A DNA stretch of 64,000 bases from Bradysia coprophila (GCF_014529535.1 NW_023503727.1:1674001-1738000), one strand, 5' to 3'. Counted from the stretch's first letter, positions 22,701 to 32,938 are shown. The notes: generated from the letters alone by a model not told the origin. A program made the numbers and translations.

Positions 22701-25700
22701 GTTTAGTTACGACCAAAGAAACGAACATTACTCAATTTCCTACTACATCACGAATTATTCGCAATGAATTCATTTTTCACCGGAAAAAGTCAACGGAAGT
22801 GGACTTGGGCCAGTCCAGATGGTGTAACGAAAAATGAAATTGACTACATCATCACAAATCGCAAATCAACCGTTAAGAACGTCACGGTCCTGAACAAATT
22901 TACAACTGGTAGTGATCACCGGATGGTTCGTGCAAGAGTCACATTAAATACCCGATTCCAAAGATCGAAACTAGTGAAAAAACGCGAAAGGATTGACGTT
23001 CAACGACTGTACGAACAAAGTGAAGAGTTTGCAACACAGATGAGTGCTGAATTGGTCGACATAGACAACCAATACGAGACATTAGACGAATTGAACAACA
23101 AAATCGTCGAATCAATCAAGGGTTATATGGAGATCAAATGCAAATCTATTCATTTAAATGAATCGAAACTGAGTAAAGAAACGCTGGATTTAATAGCTAG
23201 CCGAGTAGAGTTGATAAAAAACGGAAAGAGAGATTCAGTAGAATACCGAAACTTAACAAAAACTATCAACAAGGCAATGAGATCAGATCTAAGGAAATAT
23301 AACGTCCAACTGGCTCAAAATACGATTCAAGCGAATTGCAACATGAAAGTCTTACGATCCAAACTGATGAATGTGAAGAAAAAAATCTTCAAATTACGAG
23401 ACAAAACAGGAACGATTCAATCGGACCGAAATACGATATTAGATATCGCCAAAGAATATTACGAAGATTTGTTTTCATCGAAATGTCCCAACCCGAATTC
23501 TACGACAGAAGAAGACAGACCAGTCGTTAGGAACGTAGGATCAGAAGATCTGCCTGACATACTTGTTGAAGAAGTAAAGGCTGCAGTCAACGAAATGAAA
23601 AACAAAAAGTCACCTGGTGAAGATGGTGTTCCCATCGAAGCCATTAAACTAGGTGGAGACTCCCTATTAAGTGCAATAACGGCTTTGTTCAATCAGTGCC
23701 TCCAATGGGAAAAAATCCCGGAAGCATGGGAAAATGCAGAGATCACATTACTGCACAAAAAAGGGGTGTTATGTACAAAGCTAGAAAATTACCGGCCCAT
23801 AAGTCTTTTATCAACACTGTACAAGCTATTCATGAAAATCATCACAAAAAGGAACACGAAAAAGTTCGACTTCTACCAACCAGTCGAACAAGGTGGATTT
23901 AGATCAGGTTTCAGCACGAACGATCATTTACAAGTGATGAGAACGTTGATTGAAAAATGCAACGAATACAAGATTAGCATAGTCTTGATATTCATCGACT
24001 TCGAAAAAGCTTTTGATTCAGTTGAAACATGGTCGATATGGGACTCATTGGACGAATGTAGAGTGGACTCAAGGTACTCCAAGGTGCTCCAATATGTGTA
24101 CGAAAATGCGACGTCATGTATTAAACTTCATGAGAACACGACGAAATTCAGGCTAGGTCGAGGTGTAAGACAGGGTGACACCATCTCTCCGAAACTGTTC
24201 ACATCAGTCCTGGAGAGTGTTTTCAAGAAATTAGACTGGAGCAAAAAGGGAATTGACATAAAAGGAGAATTCCTTAGTCATCTCCGTTTCGCAGATGACA
24301 TTGTCCTAGTCGCACTAAATCTATACCAAGCACAAGTCATGTTAGAAGAGTTAAATGAAGAGGCTAACAAAGTTGGTCTCAAGATGAACTTATCTAAAAC
24401 GAAAATCATGACAAACATTGACGACGACAGACAAATAAAAATTGGAGATACAGTTATTGAAAGAGTCGACAGCTATGTATACCTTGGTCACAAACTGAAA
24501 TTAGGTCTAGACAACTAAACTGCAGAAATCAAGCGTAGAATTGGTCTTGGATGGGCAGCTTTCGGGAAACTCAGCCTGATTTTCAAAAGCAAAATGAATA
24601 ATAGTCTAAAACGGAAAGTTTTCGATAGGTGTGTCCTTCCAGTGTTGACATATGGAGCAGAAACGTTAACATTAACCAAAGCATCTGAAAATAAGTTGAG
24701 AGTGGCACAAAGAGCCATGGAACGAAGTATGCTTGGAATTACACTCAGAGACAAAATGACAAACCAATGGATTCGCCAACAAACAAAAGTCGTTGATGTC
24801 ATGGAAAGAATTGCGTCTCTAAAGTGGAGTTGGGCAGGACATATTGCAAGAAGGACAGATGACCGTTGGACCAAAGCCATCATGGACTGGAGACCCCCCA
24901 CAACAAGACCTGTCGGAAGACCAACAGAGAGATGGACAAACGGAATAAAGAAATACATCAAAGGTACATATGGACACACGAACTGGCAACAAGTGGCAAT
25001 GGATCGTACAACATGTAAAAATTTAGGGGAGGCCTACATCCAGCAGTGGATACAAACAGGCTAAAGAAGAAGAAGAAGAAGAAGAAGAAGATGCATCCAA
25101 ACTTCATAAGACCCTATTTGGCCCAAAAGCACATTAAAAAACCTGTCAAATGACACCATACACGACCATGTACGTTTTGTGTACCTCGAGAAATTTCAGT
25201 AAGAACAGTGCAAGTTTTCGGTTGAAAACTTCAACTGCACATACGTCAGTGTCAATGAATTTTAAACACAATAAGTCCCTATTTGGCTCAATAGTACGTG
25301 TGATTACCTTTCTACTGACACCCCACACGACTCTGTACGGCTCGTGTAACTGGAGAAATTTTTGTAAGAAAAGTGCAAGTTTTCGGTTTTTGATCACCTT
25401 TCACCAGCCAGACAAACTTCGAAGAATTTTTTGAAAGTGGTTTTGGCTTCTAGGGTCGAAGTCCTTTCTAGGCACATATAAAAAATTCCAATAGAAAATG
25501 CGTCCGATTTCCGTTTTACCTGAGCCCGATCGGATCCATCCTGAATATTTCGGGTTCAGGTCAGGTTCGAGTCAAACTCGAAAGTAAAGGTTCAGATTCT
25601 GGTCGAACCAAGTCAGGCTCAGGTTCCGGTGAAGTTCGGGTTGAACCTGAAATTTCAGTTCAGGCTCGGGTTGAATTCCGGTTCGGGTCAACCTTAATTG

Positions 25701-28300
25701 AAACAGGTGAACTCGAACCCAATCAGGGCCTTCATAATCCAGAAGACACAAGTCTGTCAAAAACACTCTCAGGCCCAATTCTAGTTCAGAACCCATACCA
25801 ATTCTGAATTTCCACTCATCCGGATTTTTTGTTCGCCTGAATGTAGTCCTCTCTGAACTGCTTTTTGGACGGTTAGTTTTTGACGACCGTCACACAGCGT
25901 CGAATCAAAATCGTTTATAGTTTTCCATGGAAACGAACTGTCACACTGACAATGTCATAGCACCGCGTTCGTTTCATTAAATCGATTGAGTCAAAGTTCG
26001 GAAGCGCAAAATTTATTTCAGTGAACAAATGCCGTCCCGACAAGAAAATCGCGATAATGCCGATCTGAGTGTTCATCCGAGCTATACAAATTTGAAAATT
26101 CCTTAGTAAGACATTGTACTTTGGCATGGTATGATTGTGTAGCATTCTAATGATTGAATTGACGCTGTTCTCTTTGGCAGCGATGTCCTGTGTAAACTTG
26201 CCTATCAAGCTGCGAGTCGAAAGTACAGCAAACAATTTTTGTACGAATTGAAAATGCAAGAAGCTATGCAACCGAGTGCGTATGACGCGATGCGTTTCAA
26301 TCGGTAATACTAACGTGACGGGAGATGGAAGTCAGAATGGTTTGATTCTCCACCTGCGATTCGAATATTAAACGATGCAACCGAATGAACGCAACAGATC
26401 TCTCTATTCAACAGATACTTTGCCATTACAACATTGTGGCCACCGTTACACACCCGGAAGGAGATCGACTACACGCTGAATAGAATGTTTACGTTAACGC
26501 CGAAACAACAGAAGCGCCTCAACGAACTGATGACCGAAAGGCAATTTTAAACGATCGGCTGTGTCGATGTCGAATCGACGGTCAAATATTCCAGTTCAAA
26601 ATCTTTTTTTTGTTCAACCAACCAACGCATCATGGATGGACGTAAATAAATTGGAATATTGAAACTCACCTTGTATTTGATGGCGGCATTATTGCTGCTG
26701 GTGGTGCAGGTCCGATTGCCAGTTGTCCGTTGCCTGCATGAGATCTGTGTCTGTGACCGGAATTCTGAATTCCCATTAATGTACGGCTGCGGTTAGTGAA
26801 TTCGCGATCGAAATCCGGTGCCTCTTCTTCATCCAGATTGATGAAGTCTGATGGGAAACATTGATCGTTGTTTAACGTTACTGTGCCGGAAGCGTCAATG
26901 ATCAGAGTTCTTTCTTACCCTGTCGCTCTTCTTCATTTCCGGTGTGAACGTTTTGTTCACGCTCGATAATGTGAGCTCTATCACCAATGTGATGTCCAAT
27001 AGCCATTTTCTTAACGCCCGTACGTGAATCTTGAACTGTTTTCTGTGTTTCTTTGATACCACCCGGTCCAGTTTTCGTGCTGCTCGTGGCCTTGTACACC
27101 TGCGGTCTGCCATCCGAACCGTGAGTCATTGAGACCTACAACGAATTGGGAACTAATAATGTCAAGAACACCAGACCACTCTTCGATTGGCGTACCACTT
27201 GACTGGAACTGAACGATGTGGCCCCATCCGGAATTTGTAGATTCATGAAGCGATTAATGTTGGGCATACTGGAGAAACCGAATGGCATTAACGGAGCAGG
27301 AGCATGTCTTTGATGATGGCCACCAGTCAATGCGGATTGATGCTGCTGATGCATATCAAACATCCCGAATGGATCGGAAAACATTGAATTCATCATGGAA
27401 TTCATTTGGCGCATCGAACGCATATGATGTCTGAAAAATGTACAAAAGTGGAAATTTGACCAAGGCTCGACTAGAGATGTGCGGGCCGCCCGAAAATGTC
27501 CTGGGCCGGGCGGGCTTCAAATCTGTCGGGCCGAGCTTGGACCGGACCTAAAAAATCAAATTTTTGGCCCGATTTTCAAAGTTTCGCGCACTTTTTTATA
27601 TGAAATTTGCTTTCGGCCCGCCCGAAAATGTCGGCCCGTCCGAGTTTTTATCCGGCCCGATCGGGCTTGGGCCGGACGGGCTATAAATACGTCGGGCCAG
27701 TTCGGGCCGGGCTTTAAAAATGAATTTCGGACCGGGCTTCGGGCCGGACGGGCTTCAAAAAAACATCGGCCCGCACACCTCTAAGGCTCGACCCAAAAAA
27801 AATAGTTTGTGGACTTTTGAGCGGAACACGAAGCCACCAAACCAAAAAGGGGCAAGAGAAACGTTGTTGATATTAGCAATAGTTTCGATAAAGCATGTGG
27901 CGTCTTAAAATACAAAAATCCGAAATAAAATCTGTCTGTTCAGCTGTGCGGAGATATTGTCTTAAGTAAACAAAGTGCGAGGACTGCAACACCATATCAA
28001 TTCAAGTGAAATTATTTATTCAACAAAGAGAAAGTGCTGGCCGTCGATTAGCCCGCCAATTTCGTATAAATCATTACGTTTCGAGAGCGAAATGTTTTAT
28101 GCTGCGCAAATAAATCGAAAACAAAATTTTGATGTTCGATCAAGCATCTTCAATGTCATGAAAATTTAGAAAACTCTAGACACGTCGAGCATTCAACAGT
28201 GGACATAATTCGATGTAATATTCATAAATCCGTGAAGTTCTTACCCGAATATTGGATCGTCTTCGCCGAAATCACCCATTAATGAACCGAACAACGACAT
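16721..28300 (-). CDS. Mlf: Myeloid leukemia factor (six exons)
   Basis: Orthologue of Drosophila Mlf/vertebrate MLF1-2, adaptor-like nuclear and cytoplasmic proteins tied to haematopoietic transcription-factor stability. Exons 28300-28245, 27430-27196, 27135-26919, 26847-26670, 19552-19379 and 16829-16721 join in phase into 322 residues. Exon 1 starts MSLFGSLMGDFGEDDP. Exon 2 has RSMRQMN and FSDPFGMF. Exon 3 holds the family core (GPGGIKET, DSRTGVKKMAIGHHIGDRAH), and exon 4 begins DFINLDEEEAPDFDREF. Exons 5 and 6 encode a Ser/Thr/Arg-rich tail and a His-rich end finishing TTGQK. Exon 2 ends at GTG|GTACGC, leaving a 60 nt intron 2. Introns 4 (7.1 kb) and 5 (2.5 kb) are full of transposons, and intron 4 contains an antisense gene at 26029-26550. 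Exons 1-4 are firm. Exons 5-6 rest on phase, splice sites and composition, and donor CAAG|GTTTGT is weak. Confidence 0.9.
17203..18142. mobile_element. 940 bp palindromic MITE in Mlf intron 5
   Basis: The left end GAGGGATTCTTTTGAATTTC is matched by ..GAAATTCAAAAGAATCCCTC-type sequence at the right end. The arms stay complementary almost to the centre (about 17655-17695), e.g. CCTAGTTAGGCC, CCTTACCTGGTTGG, AGGTCAAGTACTCCTGGGGC and ACTACTAAATAT on both sides. Matching open frames at 17261-17461 (-) and 17889-18104 (+) are the two arms read on opposite strands. It lies in an intron, so the pre-mRNA would contain a long hairpin. A half copy is at 28745-29125. The termini are like those of the 39725-40332 family. 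Confidence 0.88.
18670..18815. mobile_element. 146 bp hAT-type MITE with 8 bp target duplication
   Basis: The element begins CAGGGCCGTATCTAG and ends CTGGCTACGGCCCTG, and is flanked on both sides by GGAAGACG (18662-18669 and 18816-18823). Eight-base duplications and CAGGG termini are diagnostic of hAT superfamily elements. There are C- and G-runs near both ends. It sits in Mlf intron 5. Confidence 0.9.
19248..19284. repeat. (GT)n microsatellite
   Basis: An interrupted GT/TG tract (GTGTGTGTGTGT..GAATGTGTGTGAG) close to Mlf exon 5, which lies at 19379-19552. Confidence 0.85.
19645..20075. mobile_element. Diverged copy of the GAGGGAT-family MITE
   Basis: Shares TTTTCCAGTGGACT, CCTAG(t/a)AAGGTATTGG, ACCCTAGAAGCCAAAAC, GACACCCCACAC and TTTGAAAGTGGTTTTGGCTTC with the copies at 21968-25517, 29595-30122 and 39725-40332. 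Ends are eroded. It sits in Mlf intron 4 next to exon 5. Confidence 0.65.
20128..20695. repeat. Palindrome built of GGGTTCGGGT-like short repeats
   Basis: Bounded by TAAGGCTCGGAACGGG and its inverse CCCGTTCCGAGCCTTA. The interior is a degenerate array of TTCGGGTT / AACCCGAA words, with opposite orientation on either side of a centre near 20410. A relative lacking clear ends is at about 25500-25760. It resembles known hAT-like MITEs whose bodies are internal short repeats, but no target duplication was clear. The short repeat is telomere-like only superficially. Confidence 0.8.
22239..25064 (+). pseudogene. RTE endonuclease-reverse transcriptase, broken
   Basis: One polyprotein is split over two frames and a premature stop. 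The endonuclease portion runs from 22239 to about 22725 (motifs VVGVSEVR, QAYAPT, GDFNAKLG). A small deletion near 22718-22728 then shifts the frame; the domain resumes from about 22728 (WTWASPDG, NEIDYI, SDHRMV). The reverse transcriptase follows (YRPISLL, FIDFEKAFDS, RGVRQGD, RFADDIVLV). The frame stops at TAA 24516-24518, which fits one C-to-T change in a glutamine codon, because the same frame continues to 25064 (LTYGAETLTL, AQRAMERSMLGI, WAGHIARR, RPVGRPTERW). Otherwise little decay is visible, which suggests a fairly recent insertion. Not functional as it stands. Confidence 0.93.
22239..25089 (+). mobile_element. RTE-type non-LTR retrotransposon, 5' truncated
   Basis: Flanked by an 11 bp duplication GATGCATCCAA (22228-22238 and 25090-25100). 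It ends in a (GAA)n/(AAG)n tract of about 25 bp, typical of RTE elements, which use short tandem repeats instead of poly(A). It is cut at the 5' end within the first motif of the endonuclease domain. Endonuclease, reverse transcriptase and the C-terminal RTE region are present in order. It is inserted into a MITE within an intron of Mlf, in antisense orientation to Mlf. Confidence 0.93.
25518..25800. repeat. Degenerate TTCGGGTT-type short repeats
   Basis: GGTTCAGGTC, GGTTCGAGTC and GGGTTGAACC-like words recur for about 250 bp, as in 20128-20695, but without a full palindrome. The 74-codon minus-strand frame here is a product of the repeat. Confidence 0.6.
26029..26550 (+). CDS. 111-residue protein of unknown function nested in Mlf
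   Basis: Not recognised. Exons 26029-26105, 26181-26303 and 26415-26550 join in phase: donor TA|GTAAGA to acceptor CTTTGGCAG|C, then CG|GTAATA to acceptor TTCAACAG|A. This gives a hydrophilic, Arg/Lys/Tyr-rich protein starting MPSRQENRDNADLSV, with KLAYQAASRKYSKQFLYEL in the middle and TPKQQKRLNELMTERQF at the end. No signal peptide or strong membrane span; two basic helical stretches. Each single exon is short and there is no long open frame, so the case rests on two phase-matched introns of 75 and 111 nt and coding-like composition. It lies on the strand opposite Mlf, inside Mlf intron 4, 120 bp from exon 4. It could be a small conserved insect gene or a testis-type gene; no function is claimed. 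Confidence 0.62.
27472..27783. mobile_element. 312 bp hAT-type MITE with GGGCCCG repeats
   Basis: Starts TAGAGATGTGCGGGCC and ends GGCCCGCACACCTCTA, near-perfect inverted ends. It is flanked by AGGCTCGAC on both sides (27463-27471 and 27784-27792); a hAT 8 bp duplication plus one chance base is the likely reading. The body is very GC-rich for this genome and consists of CGGGCC/GGCCCG words. It lies in Mlf intron 1, 41 bp upstream (in transcript sense) of exon 2. Confidence 0.9.
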
Positions 28301-28744
28301 TTTGTCAATTATTTCCAAAGCACTTTGATAATAATGTTGATTCGAGACTTGTGGACTATTTTTTTCTTTTTATATTTTTTATGATGGCGAACTTCTGATT
28401 GAAAATAGTGTCGAAGTGACATCTGGCGGGAAAGAGAAATGACGTTTGTTTGTTACTTTTGTTCAGATCATCTAGTACATTAATGCATCCATATACATTA
28501 GGGTGTCTCATAAAATCTTTCCCACAATTCACGCCGTTAGTCTGCCCAAAATTTGAATTTCAAGTGGACGAGTCGATGAAAAAGTGAACCGAAAAATACA
28601 TTTCAACGCTTCCTTGTATGAAAATGACGTTGCGTTACAAAGACTTGTGTGAGAAAGATTTTAATTTCGACTGCACTTAGGGCGTGAATAGAGGTTGGAG
28701 GTAGAGGTGGTTTCTCAGTTTACGCATATACTCCTCTTTGTTTA
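28301..28744. other. Mlf upstream region
   Basis: Presumed 5' untranslated region and promoter of Mlf. No TATA-like element could be assigned. No other gene seen. Confidence 0.4.
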
Positions 28745-29125
28745 GATTGATTCTTTTGAATTTCGATTGATCGAAATTGGCGCTATTTTTTCCGGGACTT
28801 TTTTATATATGCCTAGTCAGGCCTTGGTGCCTAGGCCCCAAAGCAGTTTCAGATATTTTTGATCTTCCATACCTGGCTGGTGGTAAGCAGTCAAAAGTCA
28901 GAAAATGGGGTTTCGTAGTCCGCATTTCATTTCCGTAAGGTGGCGAGGACACTGGCGTGTATTGGTTTGTTGGAAAGCTGAGGTCGAGTACTACAGGGGC
29001 AAATAGATTTTCAAAAATTTTTATGATAGATGGCCGAAAACATGACCTCTGGAGAATTTCTTCGAATCGATGGAACCTCGGTGAACTTTGACGAGGGCTG
29101 TGACCTTACTAATACAATTTTATGA
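28745..29125. mobile_element. Half copy of the 940 bp palindromic MITE
   Basis: Matches the left arm of 17203-18142 from GATTCTTTTGAATTTCGA through CCTAGGCCCCAAA, GGGGTTTCGTAGTCCG, CATTTCATTTCCGTAAGGTG and GAACCTCGGTGAACTTTGA. It then stops before the palindrome centre. The other arm is missing. Confidence 0.8.
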
Positions 29126-29312
29126 TCAAATCACTGTGAGATTACGTTAAATGCGTTTGTTGAACTAGATAGATTTGGTGAAATTTCCTCGGGTCCATTC
29201 AAATTCTGACATTGGACCATACCTTTTGATATCTTTAACGTTACGAATTGGCAACGGACTATTAGAATATCTATGAGTAAGTGTTACATAGAATGCGAAT
29301 GAAGGAAAAATC

Positions 29313-29429
29313 ATCTTGCCCAGCCGCGGATTTGAACACGGGACCTCTCGATTATGAGTCGAGAGCTCTAGCACCAAAGCCACTGGTTCAGACAAAATGA
29401 TATTTACTTCGAACGCCTTTATGTTGTGT
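29313..29429 (-). mobile_element. tRNA-Met-like SINE, copy 1
   Basis: Read on the minus strand, it has a box-A-like segment in GTGGCTTTGGTGCTAGAGC, an anticodon arm CTCTCGACTCATAATCGAGAG (anticodon CAT) and box B GTGTTCAAATCC. The copy at 49213-49326 shares this and the flanking CGAAG(c/t)AAATATCATTTTGTC, well outside the tRNA portion. Shared flanks show it is a dispersed SINE-like unit, not a tRNA gene. Its acceptor stem does not pair properly. Confidence 0.7.
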
Positions 29430-29594
29430 AGAGTGCTAGATTGAATGTGTAGTGTAGTGTAAGTGTGGAGTGTGAAAATAGACATTACATTAGGCTTTGT
29501 ATATGAAATGTGTCTACTTGGCACACCTTTTCCATGGAAACAAATTCACCAAAAACGGATTTGTGGTATGAAACGTTGTGTGTCAACCGCGGGG

Positions 29595-30122
29595 CAAGTA
29601 AGGTCTTATGGGAGTTCGGAAGTATCTACGATGGAATGTGAGCATTTAAACATTTGAACTTCTCATATTTCATCGTAGATGCTTCCAAACCCCGATAAGG
29701 CTCTATTTGCGCTGAAACAACATACCTTTCTGATGACACCTCATACGTTTCATGCACCTCGAGAAATTTCTGCAGGAAAAGTGTAAGTTTCCAGTCTTTT
29801 TCCGGTTGAAAACTTCAACTGTACATATCTCAGTGTGGATGAATTTTAAACCTAAAAGACCCTTTTGCCCTGGAAGTACTGCAATTACCTTTCTAATTAC
29901 ACCCCACACGACCCTTTACGGCTCGTGTAACTGGAGAAATTTCTGTAAAAAAAGTAAATGTTTTCGGTTTTTGATCACCTCCCACTAGCCACACAAGCTG
30001 CGAAGATTTTTTTTTGAAAGACGTTTCGGCTTCCAGGGTCGGATACCTTTCTGGGCAGATATAAGAAAATCCACTGGTAAATGTGTCCGATTTCGGTCGG
30101 TTGTTTTTCAAAAGGATCCCTC
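29595..30122. mobile_element. GAGGGAT-family MITE, left end damaged
   Basis: Contains TTTCATCGTAGATGC, ACCTCGAGAAATTTC, CGGTTGAAAACTTCAACTG, CGGCTCGTGTAACTGGAGAAATTT and the right terminus TTTTTCAAAAGGATCCCTC at 30122. Alignment to 39725-40332 (inverted) is clear for most of the length; the first terminus is lost. Confidence 0.75.
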
Positions 30123-32742
30123 ACACTGTCCACTTTCTATTCTATTTAGAGTACCACTCATGCTTGGGGTGCGTTGACGAAATTGAAAGTTTTAATCTCC
30201 ATTAGGTATAAACAAAATGTACAAAATTATGTTGTTGGATCATGAACTAGCCGTTGACATCAGCAATCTCACCTTTCGACTCTTTGTGTCGGTATTTTAT
30301 CATTCATCCGTTAATTCAAAAATGACTGATAACGATAAGTCTAAATAACATCGGTCAACAATGTAACAATCTTGAGACTCAATTGTACTTTTGACTTTTC
30401 GATTGGTATATAACTCAAAATTAGGCATGACAAGCCTTCGTCCACATGAATTCTTAGCGACTTGCAGCATTTTTATTTTTGCAAAAGCCTAATAGTCATG
30501 AGAAAATCAAAAGAGACAATTTGGGATAAATGACGAATATACAGTAAAGCGTGGGTAATTCTATTGTGAACCACGTTACAGACGCTACAATTCGTTCAGT
30601 TCGGATCACTTTCTGCGTACTTTATCTATTTGAATTATAATTTCGGCTGGACAGCACCTATTGAAAATGTTTTCTTTACATTTTTTAGATAATGTAAATT
30701 AATTTATTTTGCAGAAAAAATTAAATTAATTCAAATTAAATTAAGAAAGCCTTATTGAAATTGCGAATATTGGCGAAGGAAAACCATCGCATCGAGATGG
30801 TATGGTATGGTATAGCATAAATAATTTAATTTAAACGCTACACCATACGGTGCTGATATGTAAAATCAACTTGATAAAAACAAAATTCTCTCAAAAAAAG
30901 TACATCGGTATACACCATTGCGATTTTAGAGAGTGTTATTGCCGTTACCACGTTACATTTTGTCGATTGGTACATAGAATTCGCCGATGTCACGGTCGAA
31001 AATTTTCCACTTTATTTTTTTTGGTATTTTTCCATTCCCATTTAGCAATAAGCGATACTGGACGAATGTATACGAAGTCAGTGTGGTGAATTTAATCTGC
31101 TTTTGAACGATTTAATTAGTGGCTCGTTGAATTGAAAGGAAATATTTATAGAATGAATCAAGAGGGTGACTGAAGATATTTGTTATTATATTTCAACAAC
31201 GATTGACCAATCACTTTGAAGTATAATATTGGAGATTGCTTGTTCCAAATCTAATGACAAGTGGAAACTCGAGCAATTAATGCCGTGTGCTCTGTTTATC
31301 GGTAGCGACGACAATCGATCTTAAATTGTAAGACTTACAAGTAGAGAAATGATATGTTGGTACTATTGAAGTAGAAGATTTTTGGACAACCGAATAAAAA
31401 GGCTCAGATCCAAAGATGAAGCAGATTCGATAAGTACACGAAAGGTTAGGGCAGCTGGCAGCAAAGTTGGAACGGTTCAGTGGATTTTTTCCATATAAAC
31501 ATTTTACTGTCCAAAAAGTTCTCTTCTAAGTCGTTGAATGCGCCACTTATAGTATATGTTACGTAACTGCGTGAAAATTTGCTTTCTCACGAACATTGAT
31601 GTAAAGTGCACTAATAGTTTCGAATAAAATCATAAAGTTACACTCGAGAGAGAGGTGGCGGTGGCGCTGTCGATCAAAGGAAACCACAAAAATATATGGG
31701 AAACCAGACATGTTCAAATAATGACAGCGCCACCTTGGCACCTCTCGAGTGTAACTCTATGAATAAAACCAATGGTCATTGTCCGATGTTACCTACAAAG
31801 TGGTTTCTCATCGGGGGACCACATATGTCATAGATTCAATTTTCTTGATATCTTATGCGATCTTACATTGTTGAGACAGTATGCTGTAACCTGTAACAGT
31901 CTAGTAGTTTTTAAAATAACGGAAAAGTACAAACTAAAAATTTTGTAAAATTATTATCAAAAAAAAAACTTTCCATCGAAATAAATCCGATAAAAATTTA
32001 TTTAGAGAGCGAGAGTTTATTTAACAAATCAACACTCTCAGTAAAGACTTCTTCCATCAGATGCACCGCTATCAGCTGACCGTTTATTTTCAGAGCTATG
32101 TTTGTATGACATATGGCATGACGACGATGATGTATAAAAATCGAATAGAATATATTTGCTGCTTATGTAGTAGTAGACTCACGTCTGTACAGATATATGT
32201 GTTACCTTTATGTCAAAAATATAAAATCGTCACACAAACGATTACAGACTCTTGGATCATAGTACGCATGTGAAGCGAATGTGTGTATATTACGAAGTTT
32301 TAATGTGAACATTTTTTTATGATGTGTTCAGTATTCGTTCAGTCTTCAGCGAGTCTAAATGAACTGAACGAGACACGAGAAAAGCATTCTGTACGTTCAT
32401 CACAGTAGATAAAAACAATTTTTTTTAAAAACTTTTTTTTTCTTACACTCGTGCAGATAACGATAGAAAAATTGTTTCTTGTGATTGTGATTAGAGCATT
32501 ATTTGTAATAATACCGCGAGCTTTTGAAGCACTATTTCGAAAAGTGATTTTATTGAAATCAGTTGTAGACAATACGTGGTTTTAGTGGTAACGGTGTTAC
32601 ATATGTCGTCGTGTACGTTAGAAGATTGAATCTCTAACTCTCGCACATCAGCCACAATTAACATAACTTTTGTTGTTTTGTTTGAATTTGTTTTTTTCTT
32701 TCTTCAATTTCGTAATATTCTAATAAATTCGTCGTCGTCTCG
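30123..32742. other. Intergenic region upstream of the distal PFKFB exon
   Basis: No gene recognised. It holds one small hairpin MITE (31634-31761) and a diverged copy of the dispersed AAATC(T)TCTACTTC motif (31365-31383, reverse). The last few hundred bases should contain the promoter and 5' untranslated region for the exon at 32743, but no core-promoter element was decisive. Confidence 0.4.
31634..31761. mobile_element. 128 bp hairpin MITE
   Basis: AAGTTACACTCGAGAG..GGTGGC..GGCGCTGTC at the left is matched by GACAGCGCCACC..GGCACCTCTCGAGTGTAACTCTAT at the right. The loop is about 45 bp. No transposase; the flanks show only weak similarity, so the duplication is uncertain. Confidence 0.75.
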
Positions 32743-32938
32743 ATGGATGTACTGTGTACAAATAGAAATACATCGGAGCCGATACGGATGCGCAGTACGA
32801 CCGCATCTGTAGAACAAATCAACCACATTTTTACTGAAAATAATTTATATCCGAATTCAATGTCACCAACGGCTACGCAACGTTTAATGGGTCCAGCTAT
32901 CACCGAGACAGTTCAGACGAAACCTTTTCCGATACGAG
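32743..32938 (+). CDS. Probable distal first coding exon of PFKFB
   Basis: An open frame of 65 codons plus one base begins ATG at 32743 (a second ATG, with MRSTTASVEQIN, is 15 codons on). It ends at a strong donor ACGAG|GTGAGT with phase 1. PFKFB exons 2 (49700) and 3 (50039) both begin with the two bases that complete a phase-1 codon, so this exon can splice to either. Joined to exon 3, the junction would read PFPIRG then ERVNYVN. No other plus-strand gene between here and 48495 could use it. The sequence looks regulatory or disordered (Ser/Thr/Asn-rich), as PFKFB N-termini often are and vary by isoform. The join across more than 16 kb is inference. Confidence 0.55.

Larger units (their letters stand above)
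21968..25517. mobile_element. GAGGGAT-family MITE split by an RTE insertion
   Basis: The left part (21968-22238) starts GAGGGATTCTTTTGAAAAAC and CCTACCGAAATCGGACG. The right part (25101 to about 25517) ends in TTTGAAAGTGG..AATGCGTCCGATTTC and lacks the last bases of the terminus. The uninterrupted relative at 39725-40332 runs straight through the break point (..TAGATGCATCCAAACC..), so an empty site can be inferred. All of it lies in Mlf intron 4. The bases TTAA precede the left terminus here, but other copies do not share that. Confidence 0.8.

Noticed and set aside
23459..23902. Additional frames inside the RTE element on both strands
   Set aside because: Shadows of the reverse-transcriptase frame.
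25915..26271. 118-codon minus-strand frame
   Set aside because: It is the antisense shadow of the three-exon plus-strand gene at 26029-26550 and shows no domain.
29313..29429. tRNA-Met gene on the minus strand
   Set aside because: The acceptor stem does not pair and the unit is repeated with extra flanking sequence at 49213-49326, so it is a SINE.
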